Assembly (NCBI RefSeq): GCF_038397725.1
Contig: NZ_CP151634.1
Span: forward strand, 3,472,001 to 3,536,000
Direction of reading: 5' to 3'
Length of the DNA: 64,000 nt
Source of the DNA: Microbacterium sp. LWO13-1.2
GTDB lineage: Bacteria; Actinomycetota; Actinomycetes; Actinomycetales; Microbacteriaceae
In this document: positions 42,518 through 52,441 of the stretch, piece after piece
How the letters are laid out: each line of letters begins with the position of its first letter
How positions within the stretch are numbered: the first letter of the stretch is position 1
Translations under genes and position numbers: made by a program
Notes under the pieces: model-generated
The model's input: only the letters and a program-made list of their open reading frames with translations
Told to the model about the DNA's origin: nothing
The model's database searches: none

Positions 42518-45500
42518 GTGTCGAACCAGGTGACCGGCGACGGGGGGTTCGGAGCCAATTCCTGGCTCGTCGAAGAGCTCTACGAGCAGTTCAAGGTGAA
42601 CCGCGACTCCGTCGACAAGGAGTGGTGGCCGATCCTCGAGAAGTATCAGCCGGAGACCGCCGCTCCCCCGGCAGGCGAGGCCGCGCCGGCCACACAGACG
42701 GCTCATCCAGTCACCGCCCCCATCCCGGTGATCGGCGCGCAGCCCGTCGCCCGGACGACCACCAAGCCGGCCGCCGCCGCCCCGATCCCCGCCCAGGCAC
42801 CGAAGCCCGCGGCGAAGAGCGATCCCGTCGAGGCGACCGAGGAAGACAAGGTCACTGTCCTGCGCGGCATGACCAAGACTCTCGCCGCGAACATGGACGA
42901 GTCCCTCACCGTCCCCACTGCGACCAGCGTGCGCACGATCCCGGCGAAGCTGATGATCGACAACCGCATCGTCATCAACAACCACATGGCCCGCACACGC
43001 GGCGGCAAGATCAGCTTCACGCATCTCATCGGTTGGGCGCTCATCCAGACGCTCAAGGAGTTCCCGAGCCAGAACGTGTTCTACGCCGAGGTCGACGGCA
43101 AGCCGTCTGTCGTCGCGCCGGCGCACGTGAACCTCGGCATCGCGATCGACCTCCCCAAGCCGGACGGCACCCGCGCCCTCATGGTGCCGAGCATCAAGCG
43201 TGCCGACACGATGACCTTCACCGAGTACCTCTCCGCCTACGAGGACCTCGTCGGCCGCGCCCGTGGCAACAAGCTCACCGCTGCCGACTTCCAGGGCACG
43301 ACGCTCTCGCTCACCAACCCGGGCGGCATCGGCACCGTGCACTCCGTGCCCCGTCTGATGAAGGGCCAGGGCGCCATCATCGGCGCCGGCGCCCTCGAGT
43401 ACCCGGCCGAGTTCCAGGGCGCCAGCGAGAAGACGCTGAACGAGCTCGCGATCGGCAAGACGATCACCCTGACCAGCACCTATGACCACCGTGTCATCCA
43501 GGGCGCCGGCTCCGGCGAGTTCCTCAAGAAGGTGCACGAGCTGCTCATCGGGCAGCGCGGCTTCTACGACGACATCTTCGCGGCCCTGCGCATCCCGTAC
43601 GCCCCGATCCACTGGAACGCGGACATCGCCGTCGACCTCGCCGAGCGCGTCGACAAGACCGCCCGCGTGCAGGAGCTCATCAACTCCTTCCGCGTGCGCG
43701 GTCACCTGATGGCCGACATCGACCCGCTGGAGTACGTGCAGCGTTCGCACCCCGACCTCGAGATCGAGACCCACGGCCTCACGTTCTGGGATCTCGACCG
43801 CGAGTTCGTCACCGGTGGCTTCGGCGGACGACGTGTCGCGAAGCTGCGCGAGATCCTCGGCGTCCTCCGCGACTCCTACTGCCGCACGCTGGGCATCGAG
43901 TACATGCACATCCAGGATCCTGAGCAGCGCCGCTGGTTCCAGGAGAAGGTCGAGCTCAAGTACCAGAAGCCCGGCCACGACGAGCAGCTGCGGGTGCTCC
44001 GCAAGCTCAACGAGGCCGAAGCGTTCGAGACCTTCCTGCAGACGAAGTTCGTCGGACAGAAGCGCTTCTCGCTCGAGGGCGGCGAGTCGCTCATCCCGCT
44101 GCTCGACGAGATCCTGCAGGGTGCGGCGACGGCCGGCCTCGAGGGCGCCGCGATCGGGATGGCGCACCGTGGTCGCCTGAACGTTCTCACCAACATCGCC
44201 GGCAAGACCTACGGACAGGTGTTCCGTGAGTTCGAGGGCACCCAGACCCCGGGCAACCAGCGCGGCTCCGGTGACGTGAAGTACCACCTCGGCACCGAGG
44301 GCACCTTCATCGCGGATGACGGCGGCGAACTTCCCGTCTACCTCGCCGCGAACCCGTCGCACCTGGAGACCGTGGACGGCGTGCTCGAGGGCATCGTCCG
44401 CGCCAAGCAGGACCGCCACCCGATCGGCACGTTCTCGTGGCTGCCGATCCTCGTGCACGGCGATGCCGCTTTCGCCGGTCAGGGCGTCGTGGTCGAGACG
44501 CTGCAGATGTCCCAACTGCGCGGCTACCGCACCGGTGGCACGATCCACGTCGTGGTCAACAACCAGGTCGGGTTCACCACCACCCCGACGGATGCCCGCA
44601 CCTCGGTGTACGCGACGGATGTCGCGAAGACCATCCAGGCACCGATCTTCCACGTGAACGGCGACGACCCCGAAGCGGTCATCCACGTCGCCCAGCTCGC
44701 GTTCGAGTACCGCGAGCGGTTCCACCGCGATGTCGTCATCGACCTCGTCTGCTACCGGCGACGTGGCCACAACGAGGGCGATGACCCCTCGATGACGCAG
44801 CCGCTGATGACCGACCTCATCCAGGCGAAGCGGTCCGTCCGCCGGCTCTACACCGAGGCTCTGGTCGGCCGCGGTGACATCACCGAGCAGGAGTACGAAG
44901 AGGCGAAGGCCGACTTCCAGAACCGGCTCGAGATCGCCTTCGCCGAGACGCACGCGGCCGAGACCGGTGCCACACCGATCGCCCCGGTCACCACGCATGT
45001 CGATGAGCAGGAGGGCGCCCCCGACGTCACCGGCGTCGCGAACGAGGTCATCCAGCTCATCGGCGACGCCTTCGTGAACAAGCCGGAGGGCTTCACCGTG
45101 CACCCGAAGGTGCAGCAGCTCCTCGACAAGCGCGCGGACATGAGTCGCAACGGCGGAATCGACTGGGCGTTCGGCGAGCTGCTCGCCTTCGGCTCACTGC
45201 TGCTGGAGGGCACCCCGGTGCGCCTCGCAGGGCAGGATGCCCGTCGTGGCACCTTCGTGCAGCGTCATGCCGTGATGCACGACCGCACCAACGGACAGGA
45301 ATGGCTGCCGCTGGCGAACCTCTCCGACAGTCAGGGCCGCGTCTGGGTCTACGACTCCCTGCTCAGCGAGTACGCCGCTCTCGGCTACGAGTACGGCTAC
45401 TCCGTGGAGGCGCCGGAAGCGCTGGTGCTGTGGGAGGCGCAGTTCGGCGACTTCGTCAACGGCGCCCAGTCGGTCATCGACGAGTACATCTCGGCCGCCG

Positions 45501-46183
45501 AGCAGAAGTGGGGCCAGTACTCCGGCGTCACGCTGCTGCTCCCGCACGGCTACGAGGGTCAGGGACCCGACCACTCCTCGGCGCGCATCGAGCGTTTCCT
45601 GCAGCTGTGCGCGCAGGACAACATGATCGTCGCGCGCCCGTCGACGCCGGCTTCCCACTTCCACCTGCTGCGCCGTCAGGCATACGCGCGGCCGCGCAAG
45701 CCGCTGATCATCTTCACGCCGAAGGCGATGCTGCGCCTTCGCGGGGCCACCAGCCCGGTCGAGGCGTTCACTCAGGGCCGCTTCGAACCGGTCATAGACG
45801 ACGACCGCGGGCTCGACCGAAGCGCCGTCAAGCGCGTGCTGGTGCACTCCGGCAAGATCCACTGGGATCTGCGCAGCGAGCTCGAGAAGAACCCGAACCC
45901 AGAGGTCGCGCTGGTGCGTCTGGAGCAGCTGTACCCGACCCCGATCGACGAGCTCAAGGCGATCACCGACTCGTACCCGAACGCCGAGCTGGTGTGGGTG
46001 CAGGACGAGCCGGAGAACCAGGGTGCATGGCCGTTCCTCGCGCTCGCCTTCGCCGATGTCCCCGGTGACCGCACGTTCTATCCCGTCGCCCGTGCCGCAT
46101 CCGCGTCGCCCGCGACCGGATCCTCGAAGGTGCACGCGGCCGAACAAGCCCGACTGCTGCGCACCGCGCTCACCGTCGGCTGA
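42518..46183 (+). CDS. kgd: Multifunctional 2-oxoglutarate metabolism enzyme (E1o/E2o fusion)
   Basis: 1221 residues. N-terminal segment with SWLVEELYEQFKV (about 12-24), Pro/Ala-rich linker to about 120, an E2 acyltransferase core (KLMIDNRIVINNH; DHRVIQGAGSGEFL), then the thiamine-diphosphate E1 body (GMAHRGRLNVLTNI, GDAAFAGQG). This is the actinobacterial fusion that oxidises 2-oxoglutarate in the TCA cycle; no lipoyl domain, so a separate E2 of the PDH complex is presumably used. The GTG at 42518 is preceded by AAGAGGG; an in-frame ATG at 42473 and a TTG at 42512 are weaker. Terminator at 46198. Confidence 0.96.
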   Translation: MSNQVTGDGGFGANSWLVEELYEQFKVNRDSVDKEWWPILEKYQPETAAPPAGEAAPATQTAHPVTAPIPVIGAQPVARTTTKPAAAAPIPAQAPKPAAKSDPVEATEEDKVTVLRGMTKTLAANMDESLTVPTATSVRTIPAKLMIDNRIVINNHMARTRGGKISFTHLIGWALIQTLKEFPSQNVFYAEVDGKPSVVAPAHVNLGIAIDLPKPDGTRALMVPSIKRADTMTFTEYLSAYEDLVGRARGNKLTAADFQGTTLSLTNPGGIGTVHSVPRLMKGQGAIIGAGALEYPAEFQGASEKTLNELAIGKTITLTSTYDHRVIQGAGSGEFLKKVHELLIGQRGFYDDIFAALRIPYAPIHWNADIAVDLAERVDKTARVQELINSFRVRGHLMADIDPLEYVQRSHPDLEIETHGLTFWDLDREFVTGGFGGRRVAKLREILGVLRDSYCRTLGIEYMHIQDPEQRRWFQEKVELKYQKPGHDEQLRVLRKLNEAEAFETFLQTKFVGQKRFSLEGGESLIPLLDEILQGAATAGLEGAAIGMAHRGRLNVLTNIAGKTYGQVFREFEGTQTPGNQRGSGDVKYHLGTEGTFIADDGGELPVYLAANPSHLETVDGVLEGIVRAKQDRHPIGTFSWLPILVHGDAAFAGQGVVVETLQMSQLRGYRTGGTIHVVVNNQVGFTTTPTDARTSVYATDVAKTIQAPIFHVNGDDPEAVIHVAQLAFEYRERFHRDVVIDLVCYRRRGHNEGDDPSMTQPLMTDLIQAKRSVRRLYTEALVGRGDITEQEYEEAKADFQNRLEIAFAETHAAETGATPIAPVTTHVDEQEGAPDVTGVANEVIQLIGDAFVNKPEGFTVHPKVQQLLDKRADMSRNGGIDWAFGELLAFGSLLLEGTPVRLAGQDARRGTFVQRHAVMHDRTNGQEWLPLANLSDSQGRVWVYDSLLSEYAALGYEYGYSVEAPEALVLWEAQFGDFVNGAQSVIDEYISAAEQKWGQYSGVTLLLPHGYEGQGPDHSSARIERFLQLCAQDNMIVARPSTPASHFHLLRRQAYARPRKPLIIFTPKAMLRLRGATSPVEAFTQGRFEPVIDDDRGLDRSAVKRVLVHSGKIHWDLRSELEKNPNPEVALVRLEQLYPTPIDELKAITDSYPNAELVWVQDEPENQGAWPFLALAFADVPGDRTFYPVARAASASPATGSSKVHAAEQARLLRTALTVG

Positions 46184-46197
46184 TTCACGCCAACAGG

Positions 46198-46234
46198 AAA
46201 GGGGCATCCCGACTTCGGTCGGGATGCCCCTTTT
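46198..46234. terminator. Strong bidirectional terminator
   Basis: A perfect 16-bp stem (AAAGGGGCATCCCGAC / GTCGGGATGCCCCTTT) with a TTCG tetraloop. It has T on one side and A on the other, so it closes both kgd and the leftward sugar cluster. Confidence 0.93.
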
Positions 46235-46261
46235 CACGTGCACGGCACGGCAGACGCGCCT

Positions 46262-47278
46262 TCAGCCGGCGCTGAGCGGCACCCGCTGCTGGAATCGCTC
46301 ATCGGAGCTCAGCCCTTCGCGGGTCCGGTCGAGGGCCTGCTCGTCGCCGCCGGTGGCCGCCAACGCGAGCAGCGCCGCGCCGAGAACGGGCGGCGCGTCG
46401 ACGACGCTGAGCTGCGCGCGCGGTGCGACCCTGTCGAGTCCGTCGCGGATACCCGCCAGGAGCAGCGGATCCCGCGACCGGGCGACGCCTCCCCCGAAGA
46501 CCACCGGCACCGCGATGTCGTGCAGGTCGAGCTTGCGCACGCATGCCTGCACGAAGGCGACGACCTCCTCGGCCTGCCTCTGCACGATGCTCTGCGCCAC
46601 GGCATCGCCGGCGTGCGCCGCTTCGAACACGAGCGGCGCCAGCGCCGCGAAGCCGTCGTGATCGCGTCTGCCCAGATGGACGTCCTCGATCAGCTCCGCG
46701 ACCGACGGTGCGTCGACGCTGCGCAACAGCAGCGCACGCAGTGCCGTCTCGGGTCCTCTGCCGTCCTCGGCACGCGCAGCATGCCAGACCACGGCATCAC
46801 CGAGTTCGCTGCCTCCGCCCCAGTCGCCGGACAGCGGACCGAGCGCAGGGAAGCGCACGACCACTCCGTCGGCCCGCACGCCGATCGCATTCATCCCGGT
46901 GCCGCAGATCACGGCGACCGCATCGGGCGAGTCGGTCCCGGCCCGCAGCAGGGCATGCAGGTCGTTCTCGACAGCCACCGCCGTATCGGCCCACTCCCGC
47001 CCGACGATGGCCGAGCGGTACGCGACGATCTCCTCCGCGAGATCCAGACCCGAGAGGTACAGGCTCACCTGGATCAGCTCCCGTGGATCGCGCCCGTCGA
47101 GCGCACGACCGATCAGAGCATCGATCACCCGCACGGATTCGTCGAGACCCTCCAGTTGAGGACTCGAGCCGGTGCCCCGCTCCCAGGCGAGCACCTCTCC
47201 CGTGGCGTCGAGCAGCACGACGTCGGTCTTCGATCCGCCGCCGTCGACGGCGAGGACGAGGCCCGACGACGCTGTCAC
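46262..47278 (-). CDS. BadF/GlcNAc-kinase-type sugar kinase
   Basis: 338 residues. LAVDGGGSKTDVVL at the N-terminus and ICGTGMNAIG are the ASKHA-fold phosphate motifs of the BadF/BcrA/GlcNAc-kinase family. It is the last gene of the cluster. GTG at 47278 overlaps the GH4 stop; a second in-frame GTG lies at 47284. Since GH4 enzymes of the neighbouring kind often act on 6-phosphosugars, the kinase may phosphorylate an imported disaccharide or the released hexose(amine). Confidence 0.87.
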   Translation of the reverse strand: MTASSGLVLAVDGGGSKTDVVLLDATGEVLAWERGTGSSPQLEGLDESVRVIDALIGRALDGRDPRELIQVSLYLSGLDLAEEIVAYRSAIVGREWADTAVAVENDLHALLRAGTDSPDAVAVICGTGMNAIGVRADGVVVRFPALGPLSGDWGGGSELGDAVVWHAARAEDGRGPETALRALLLRSVDAPSVAELIEDVHLGRRDHDGFAALAPLVFEAAHAGDAVAQSIVQRQAEEVVAFVQACVRKLDLHDIAVPVVFGGGVARSRDPLLLAGIRDGLDRVAPRAQLSVVDAPPVLGAALLALAATGGDEQALDRTREGLSSDERFQQRVPLSAG

Positions 47279-48531
47279 GCCCACTCCAGGAACTTCGAGT
47301 TGGCCGCCAGGAGCAGATCCGTGAGGTTCTCGGCTCGATCGTGCTGAAGCACCAGCGGGTGGGCACGCATCGCGCGAAGCACCCGGTCGCGTCCGCCGTG
47401 GATCGCCGCATCCAGCGCGAGGCGTTCGTATCCGGCGACAGCACTGATCAGCCCGCTGATGTCGTCAGGGAGCGCGGCCACCGGCTCGGCGACGAACGTG
47501 CCGTCGATGTGGTGCGCCGGCACCTCGATGACGTGATCGTCGGGCAGGAACGGCAGAACGCCATCGTTGCGGAGGTTCACGACGCGCGGCACGTCCGTGC
47601 CGCCACGGATGGCGATGAGCAGTTCGATCGCTGCTTCCGAATAGAAGGCACCGCCTCGCTGCTCCAGGATCGCGGGCTTCGTGTCCACCGTCGGATCGGC
47701 GTACAGTCCGAGCAACTCGTTCTCGATCGCCCGCACTTCCTGGGCGCGCGTGGCGTGGTGGCGCTGCTCATGCAGGACCTCGTCATGCGCGTAGTAGTAG
47801 CGGAGGTAGTACGACGGGATCACACCGAGCTGCGACAGCAGCGCCGGTGCGAGCTCGACGTCGTCCGCGAGTCCCTGCAGGTTGCTGTCCAGGAGTCCCG
47901 GGAGCACATCCTTGCCGTCGACGAATACGCCGCGCTCCCACGTGAGGTGGTTCAACCCGACGTGCGCGAGTCCCACCCGGTCGGGTTCGACCCCGGCCTC
48001 GGCCGCGAAGCGCCGCTGGAATCCGATGGCGACGTTGCACAGTCCGACGGCCCGGTGCCCGGCCTGCAGAAGCGCGCGGGTCACGATGCCGACCGGGTTC
48101 GTGAAGTCCACGATCCAGGCGTCGGGTTTCGCGTGCGTGCGCACGACGTCGGCGATCCGCAGAACGACGGGTACCGTGCGCAGCGCCTTCGCGAGGCCGC
48201 CGGGCCCCGTCGTCTCCTGTCCGATGCAGGAGACCTCGTGCGGCCATGTCTCGTCCTGCTCGCGGGCGTCCTGCCCGCCGATGCGCAGCTGGATGAGGAC
48301 GGCATCCGCGTCGCTGACTCCGGCGACCAGGTCATCCGTCGCCGTCAGGCGAGCCGGGTGACCGGCGCGAGCCAGCATCCGCCGGGACACGCCGCCGACG
48401 AGATCGAGCCGCGAGCGGTCGCTGTCGACCAGCACGATCTCCTCGATCGGCAATTGCTGCTGAAGTCGGATGAATCCGTCGATCAGCTCCGGGGTGTAAG
48501 TCGATCCACCGCCGACGATGGCGAGTTTCAT
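47275..48531 (-). CDS. GH4 family 6-phospho-beta-glucosidase-like glycosidase
   Basis: 418 residues. NAD-binding loop VGGGSTYTPEL at residues 5-15. FTNPVGIVT, GLCNVAIG (metal-ligand Cys) and LNHLTW (metal-ligand His) are the NAD/Mn-dependent GH4 signature set of the CelF/LicH branch. AAGGAGAGC precedes the ATG. It sits between the ROK regulator and the kinase in the leftward cluster. Confidence 0.93.
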   Translation of the reverse strand: MKLAIVGGGSTYTPELIDGFIRLQQQLPIEEIVLVDSDRSRLDLVGGVSRRMLARAGHPARLTATDDLVAGVSDADAVLIQLRIGGQDAREQDETWPHEVSCIGQETTGPGGLAKALRTVPVVLRIADVVRTHAKPDAWIVDFTNPVGIVTRALLQAGHRAVGLCNVAIGFQRRFAAEAGVEPDRVGLAHVGLNHLTWERGVFVDGKDVLPGLLDSNLQGLADDVELAPALLSQLGVIPSYYLRYYYAHDEVLHEQRHHATRAQEVRAIENELLGLYADPTVDTKPAILEQRGGAFYSEAAIELLIAIRGGTDVPRVVNLRNDGVLPFLPDDHVIEVPAHHIDGTFVAEPVAALPDDISGLISAVAGYERLALDAAIHGGRDRVLRAMRAHPLVLQHDRAENLTDLLLAANSKFLEWA

Positions 48532-48577
48532 CTGCTCTCCTTGTTTCTGTGCTGTGTCTGCGCCCGATGGTCGGACG

Positions 48578-49720
48578 TCACTGGGTGGGAATGCGCTCTT
48601 CGAGGCGTTCCCTGATCTGTTGAACCAGCAGGCGGCGAGCGCCCACCAGTACCGCGGTGCTTCCCGTCGTGCTGAGGTGGACGGTCGGCGCGGGGCGTTC
48701 GCCATCGGCCGTGCGCGCCGTGACAAGGGCAGCGAGTCGCGCACCACAGGCGAGAGCGGTCGGGCCGCCGAGGACCACCATGTCCGGGTCGAGCACGGCG
48801 AGCACGGGTTCGAGGGTGAGGACGATGCGCTCGGCGATGGCGTCGAGTGCATCGGGGTCGTCGGCGAGCGCGGCGATGTCCTGGGGATACCGTGCGTCGG
48901 CGCCGCCGAGCAGCTGCAGAACGGCGTCGGAGCCGAGCAGGGCCGTGGTGCCGGCGCCAGGGGCGCCCGGGGCCGCGGAGACCGTGAGGTATCCGATCTC
49001 GCCGGCGCTCCCGTGCGCGCCGCGATGGACGCTGCCGCCGAGGTCCACGCCGACACCGAGACCGCCTCCCATCCAGAGCAGCGCGAAGCTGCCGGCATCC
49101 TGCGCGACGCCGATGGCGCGCTCGGCCATCGTCGCGAGATTGACGTCGTTCTCGAGAGTCACCGCGACACCGAGCGACTGCTCGATCCGCCGCCGCGATC
49201 CCGTCGATGGCCAGCCGGGCAACGAGTCCGTCAACGAGATCACATCATGCTCGTGGCTCACTGCCGCCTGCACCCCCACCGTCACGGCCTCGACGGTGTG
49301 ATGCTCGGCATCGGCCGCCGCGCAGGCGGCGTCGATCGCGCGTCGGATGTCGCCCTCCGGCGATCGCTCGGCCTTGTCGACGGGAAGTTCGATGATGGGA
49401 TGCTCGGCCGCGGCCGCGTCGACGAGCACCGCCTGGATAGTGTCCTCGAGCATGCTCACCGCGACGCCCGTGATGCGATCAGTGCGCACACCCCAGCTCA
49501 CCGCGCTCGGCCCGCGATTGCCGGACACCTCGCCCACCGGACGCACCAGGTCGGCGCGTTTCAGGCGCGCGATCATCTGCGTCGCCGTCGGCTTCGACAT
49601 CCCGGACAGCTCCCCCAGCCGGGTGCGCGTCAGCGGGCCGTGCTCGAGGAACAGGTGCAGCGCTTCGCGGTCGTTCCTGGTGCGCAACCAGGACGAAGTC
49701 CCCGGATCGATCTGTGACAT
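48578..49720 (-). CDS. ROK-family transcriptional regulator
   Basis: 380 residues: winged helix (about 20-80, LGELSGMSKPTATQMIARL) and a ROK kinase-like domain with MGGGLGVGVDL. ROK repressors respond to sugars or sugar phosphates. Start at 49720 with AAGGGAA before it; a GTG at 49750 overlapping the preceding stop is an alternative. Likely controls its own operon through the palindrome at 55221. Confidence 0.87.
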   Translation of the reverse strand: MSQIDPGTSSWLRTRNDREALHLFLEHGPLTRTRLGELSGMSKPTATQMIARLKRADLVRPVGEVSGNRGPSAVSWGVRTDRITGVAVSMLEDTIQAVLVDAAAAEHPIIELPVDKAERSPEGDIRRAIDAACAAADAEHHTVEAVTVGVQAAVSHEHDVISLTDSLPGWPSTGSRRRIEQSLGVAVTLENDVNLATMAERAIGVAQDAGSFALLWMGGGLGVGVDLGGSVHRGAHGSAGEIGYLTVSAAPGAPGAGTTALLGSDAVLQLLGGADARYPQDIAALADDPDALDAIAERIVLTLEPVLAVLDPDMVVLGGPTALACGARLAALVTARTADGERPAPTVHLSTTGSTAVLVGARRLLVQQIRERLEERIPTQ

Positions 49721-49746
49721 GAGATTCCCTTGGAGGATGTCGCGAC

Positions 49747-50586
49747 TCACACCGAGCGGAGTTCGCGGCGGACCTCGTCGCGGAGTCTGCCGAGGTTGTC
49801 CGGTTCGGGAGCGGCTCCGAGGAGGGTTCTGGTGTACTCGTGCTGGGGGTCCAGGATGACGTCGTCAGCCGGTCCGCGTTCGACGACGTCGCCGCGGTAG
49901 AGCACCATGATCTCGTCGCTGAAATGCCGTGCGGTCGCGAGATCGTGAGTGATGTAGAGGACGCCGAGGTTCTCCTCACGCTGCAGATCCGCGAGCAGGT
50001 TCAGGACCTCCAACCGGATCGACACGTCCAGCATCGAGACCGGCTCATCGGCGACGATGAACCTCGCCCCCGGCGCCAAGGCCCTAGCGATCGCGACCCG
50101 CTGGCGCTGTCCACCGGACAGCTCGTGCGGGCGCCGATCCACGTAGCTCTCCGCGGGAGTGAGGCGCACGCGATCGAGGAGCTCCAGCGTGCGTTCACGC
50201 ACCTGATCGGCGGACAGGTGCGGGTGATGGATGCGGATCGGGCGTTCCAGATGGTGCCCGATCGTGTGGAAAGGGTTCAACGACGCGAACGGATCCTGGA
50301 ACACCATCTGCACCTGTGACCGGTACGCCGCAACATCCCGCCCCCGGGAGCCGGTCCGGTGCCCGTCCAGGAGGATCTGCCCGCTCGTGGGAGATTCCAG
50401 CTTCATCAGCATCCGGGCGATCGTCGACTTCCCCGAGCCGGACTCCCCCACCAGCGCCACCGTCTTCCCGGCCGCGATCGTGAACGAGACGTCCTTCACC
50501 GCGTGCAGAGTATGTGTGCGGAACCCCGACCGGAGGGTGAAGTTCTTCACCAGGTTCCTGGCCTCCAGAGTGGATGTCTCGTTCAT
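49747..50586 (-). CDS. OppF-type ABC ATPase of the sugar-cluster transporter
   Basis: 279 residues. Walker A GESGSGKS, signature LSGGQRQR, Walker B FIVADEPVSMLD. ATG overlaps the upstream ATPase stop by 4 bases. C-terminal oligopeptide domain is short. Confidence 0.92.
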   Translation of the reverse strand: MNETSTLEARNLVKNFTLRSGFRTHTLHAVKDVSFTIAAGKTVALVGESGSGKSTIARMLMKLESPTSGQILLDGHRTGSRGRDVAAYRSQVQMVFQDPFASLNPFHTIGHHLERPIRIHHPHLSADQVRERTLELLDRVRLTPAESYVDRRPHELSGGQRQRVAIARALAPGARFIVADEPVSMLDVSIRLEVLNLLADLQREENLGVLYITHDLATARHFSDEIMVLYRGDVVERGPADDVILDPQHEYTRTLLGAAPEPDNLGRLRDEVRRELRSV

Positions 50587-51443
50587 CGGACCTGCTCCTC
50601 GATCGATGCGCCGGTGCGAACGAAATCGCCGCGCTCACCCTTCAGTGACGGGAAGCTGGAGAGCAGCTTCTTCGTGTACTCATGCTGCGGAGTGCGGTAG
50701 ATCTCCTCCGCCGTGCCCTGCTCCACGATCTGCCCCTGCAGCATCACCGCGATCCGATCACTGATCTCGATCAGCATCGGCAGATCATGCGTGATGAAGA
50801 TCACCGCGAATCCGAGTCGCTCGCGCAACCGCATGATCTCTCGGATGATCCCCCGCTGCACCACGACATCCAGCGCCGTCGTGGGCTCGTCCATGATCAT
50901 CACCTGCGGATCCAGGGCCAGCGCCATCGCGATCATCATCCGCTGCCGCATTCCGCCGGACAGCTCATGCGGAAACGACGTGAGACGGGAAGGATCCACC
51001 CCCACCAGGGTGAGGAGCTCCTCGGCGCGCTCGGTCTTCGCCTTGCGGCTCATCCCCGGCCGGTGCGTGTCGAAGATGTCGAAGATCTGCGCCCGCACAC
51101 TGATGACCGGGTTCAACGAGTTCATCGCCCCCTGGAACACCATCGAGATCTTGTCCCAGCGGAATACCCTGAGCCCTTCGGCCCCCAACGCCACCACATC
51201 GATGTCCGTGCCAGAGCGATCGTGGAACACGATCTCGCCGCTGGTCATCAATGCCGGCGCCTTCAGCAATCGGTTCAGCCCGTACGCCAGCGTCGTCTTC
51301 CCGCACCCGGATTCTCCGGCAAGGCCCAGGATCTCCCCACGATTCAGCGTCAACGACACATCGCGGACAGCCTTCACCGGCGGATCCACCTCGTACTCGA
51401 TCGACACGTTCCGCGCCGTGAGAACTGCCTCAGGAACGTTCAT
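50583..51443 (-). CDS. OppD-type ABC ATPase of the sugar-cluster transporter
   Basis: 286 residues. Walker A GESGCGKT, signature LSGGMRQRM, Walker [13 protein letters not shown]. Overlaps the permease upstream by 4 bases. Confidence 0.92.
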   Translation of the reverse strand: MNVPEAVLTARNVSIEYEVDPPVKAVRDVSLTLNRGEILGLAGESGCGKTTLAYGLNRLLKAPALMTSGEIVFHDRSGTDIDVVALGAEGLRVFRWDKISMVFQGAMNSLNPVISVRAQIFDIFDTHRPGMSRKAKTERAEELLTLVGVDPSRLTSFPHELSGGMRQRMMIAMALALDPQVMIMDEPTTALDVVVQRGIIREIMRLRERLGFAVIFITHDLPMLIEISDRIAVMLQGQIVEQGTAEEIYRTPQHEYTKKLLSSFPSLKGERGDFVRTGASIEEQVR

Positions 51444-52441
51444 GCGACTGCCCCGTCTCCTGCGATGCCGACGCCGGCCCGACGGGCGCGGCGCTGTCGC
51501 CGCGCCGCCTGAGGGGCGAGACGCAGCTTCGGGTTCACGATCTCGTCGATCGCGAAGTTGATCAGGGACAGACCGGTGCCGATCAGGGCGATGATGGCGC
51601 CCGGCGGTACGAACCACCACCACGCGCTGCTGCCGACGGCTTGGCCGGTCTGCGCGTCGTTGAGCACGGTGCCGAGCGTGATCGATCCCGTCGGTCCGAG
51701 ACCGAGGTACGACAGACCGGCCTCACCGAGCACGGCGAAGATCACACCGAAGATCAGCTGTGCGGCGAGCAGCGGCACGAGGTTCGGCAGGATCTCGACG
51801 AAGATCACCCGCATCGGTCGTTCACCGGCCACGACAGAGGCCGCGACGTAGTCCCGCGTGCGCAGCGACCGGGCGGTCCCGCGCAGTACCACGGCCGATC
51901 CTGCCCAGCCGGTGATCCCGAGCACGAGGGCGACGAGCAGTGAGCTGCGAGCTAGCGCTCCGAGTCCCTCGGTGTTCTGCACGTATGCGGCGATCACCAT
52001 CACCAGCGGCAGGCCAGGGATGACGAGCATGATGTTGGTCACCAGGGTGAGGACTTCGTCGAGGACGCCCCCGAAGTACCCGGCGAGCACTCCGAACACG
52101 AGCGCGAGCACCAGCGAGACGAGGCCGGCCACCACGCCGACGAACAGCGATCCCTGGGTTCCGGTCGCGATCTGCGAGAGAACGTCGTAGCCGAGCTTGG
52201 TGGTGCCCAGCGGATGCTCAGGACTCGGCGGGAGCAGAGCATCGAAGCTCGCGTCTCGCGGGTTGCCGAGGAAGAGCGGGCCGAAGAGACCGAACAGCAC
52301 GATCGCACCGACGATGATGATCCCGGCGAGGAGCTTGCCCGACATCGTGAGCCCGCCGCGTCGGCGTCTGCCGCCGGATTGCGAAACCGCGACAGCATGG
52401 GTGGTGTCGGGGGGAGAAATGAGAAGCGTCTGCTCAGCCAT
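51440..52441 (-). CDS. OppC-type ABC permease of the sugar-cluster transporter
   Basis: 333 residues, a cytoplasmic N-terminus then six helices; HPLGTTKLGYDVLSQ and the EAA loop RDYVAASVVAGE are typical OppC. Overlaps the OppB-type gene upstream by 8 bases. Confidence 0.92.
   Translation of the reverse strand: MAEQTLLISPPDTTHAVAVSQSGGRRRRGGLTMSGKLLAGIIIVGAIVLFGLFGPLFLGNPRDASFDALLPPSPEHPLGTTKLGYDVLSQIATGTQGSLFVGVVAGLVSLVLALVFGVLAGYFGGVLDEVLTLVTNIMLVIPGLPLVMVIAAYVQNTEGLGALARSSLLVALVLGITGWAGSAVVLRGTARSLRTRDYVAASVVAGERPMRVIFVEILPNLVPLLAAQLIFGVIFAVLGEAGLSYLGLGPTGSITLGTVLNDAQTGQAVGSSAWWWFVPPGAIIALIGTGLSLINFAIDEIVNPKLRLAPQAARRQRRARRAGVGIAGDGAVA

Noticed and set aside
42323..45103. 926-codon open frame antisense to kgd
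   Set aside because: It is the complement of a highly conserved gene with strong GC third positions, and reads as a Leu/Val/Arg-rich repeat-like protein without any domain; a shadow frame.
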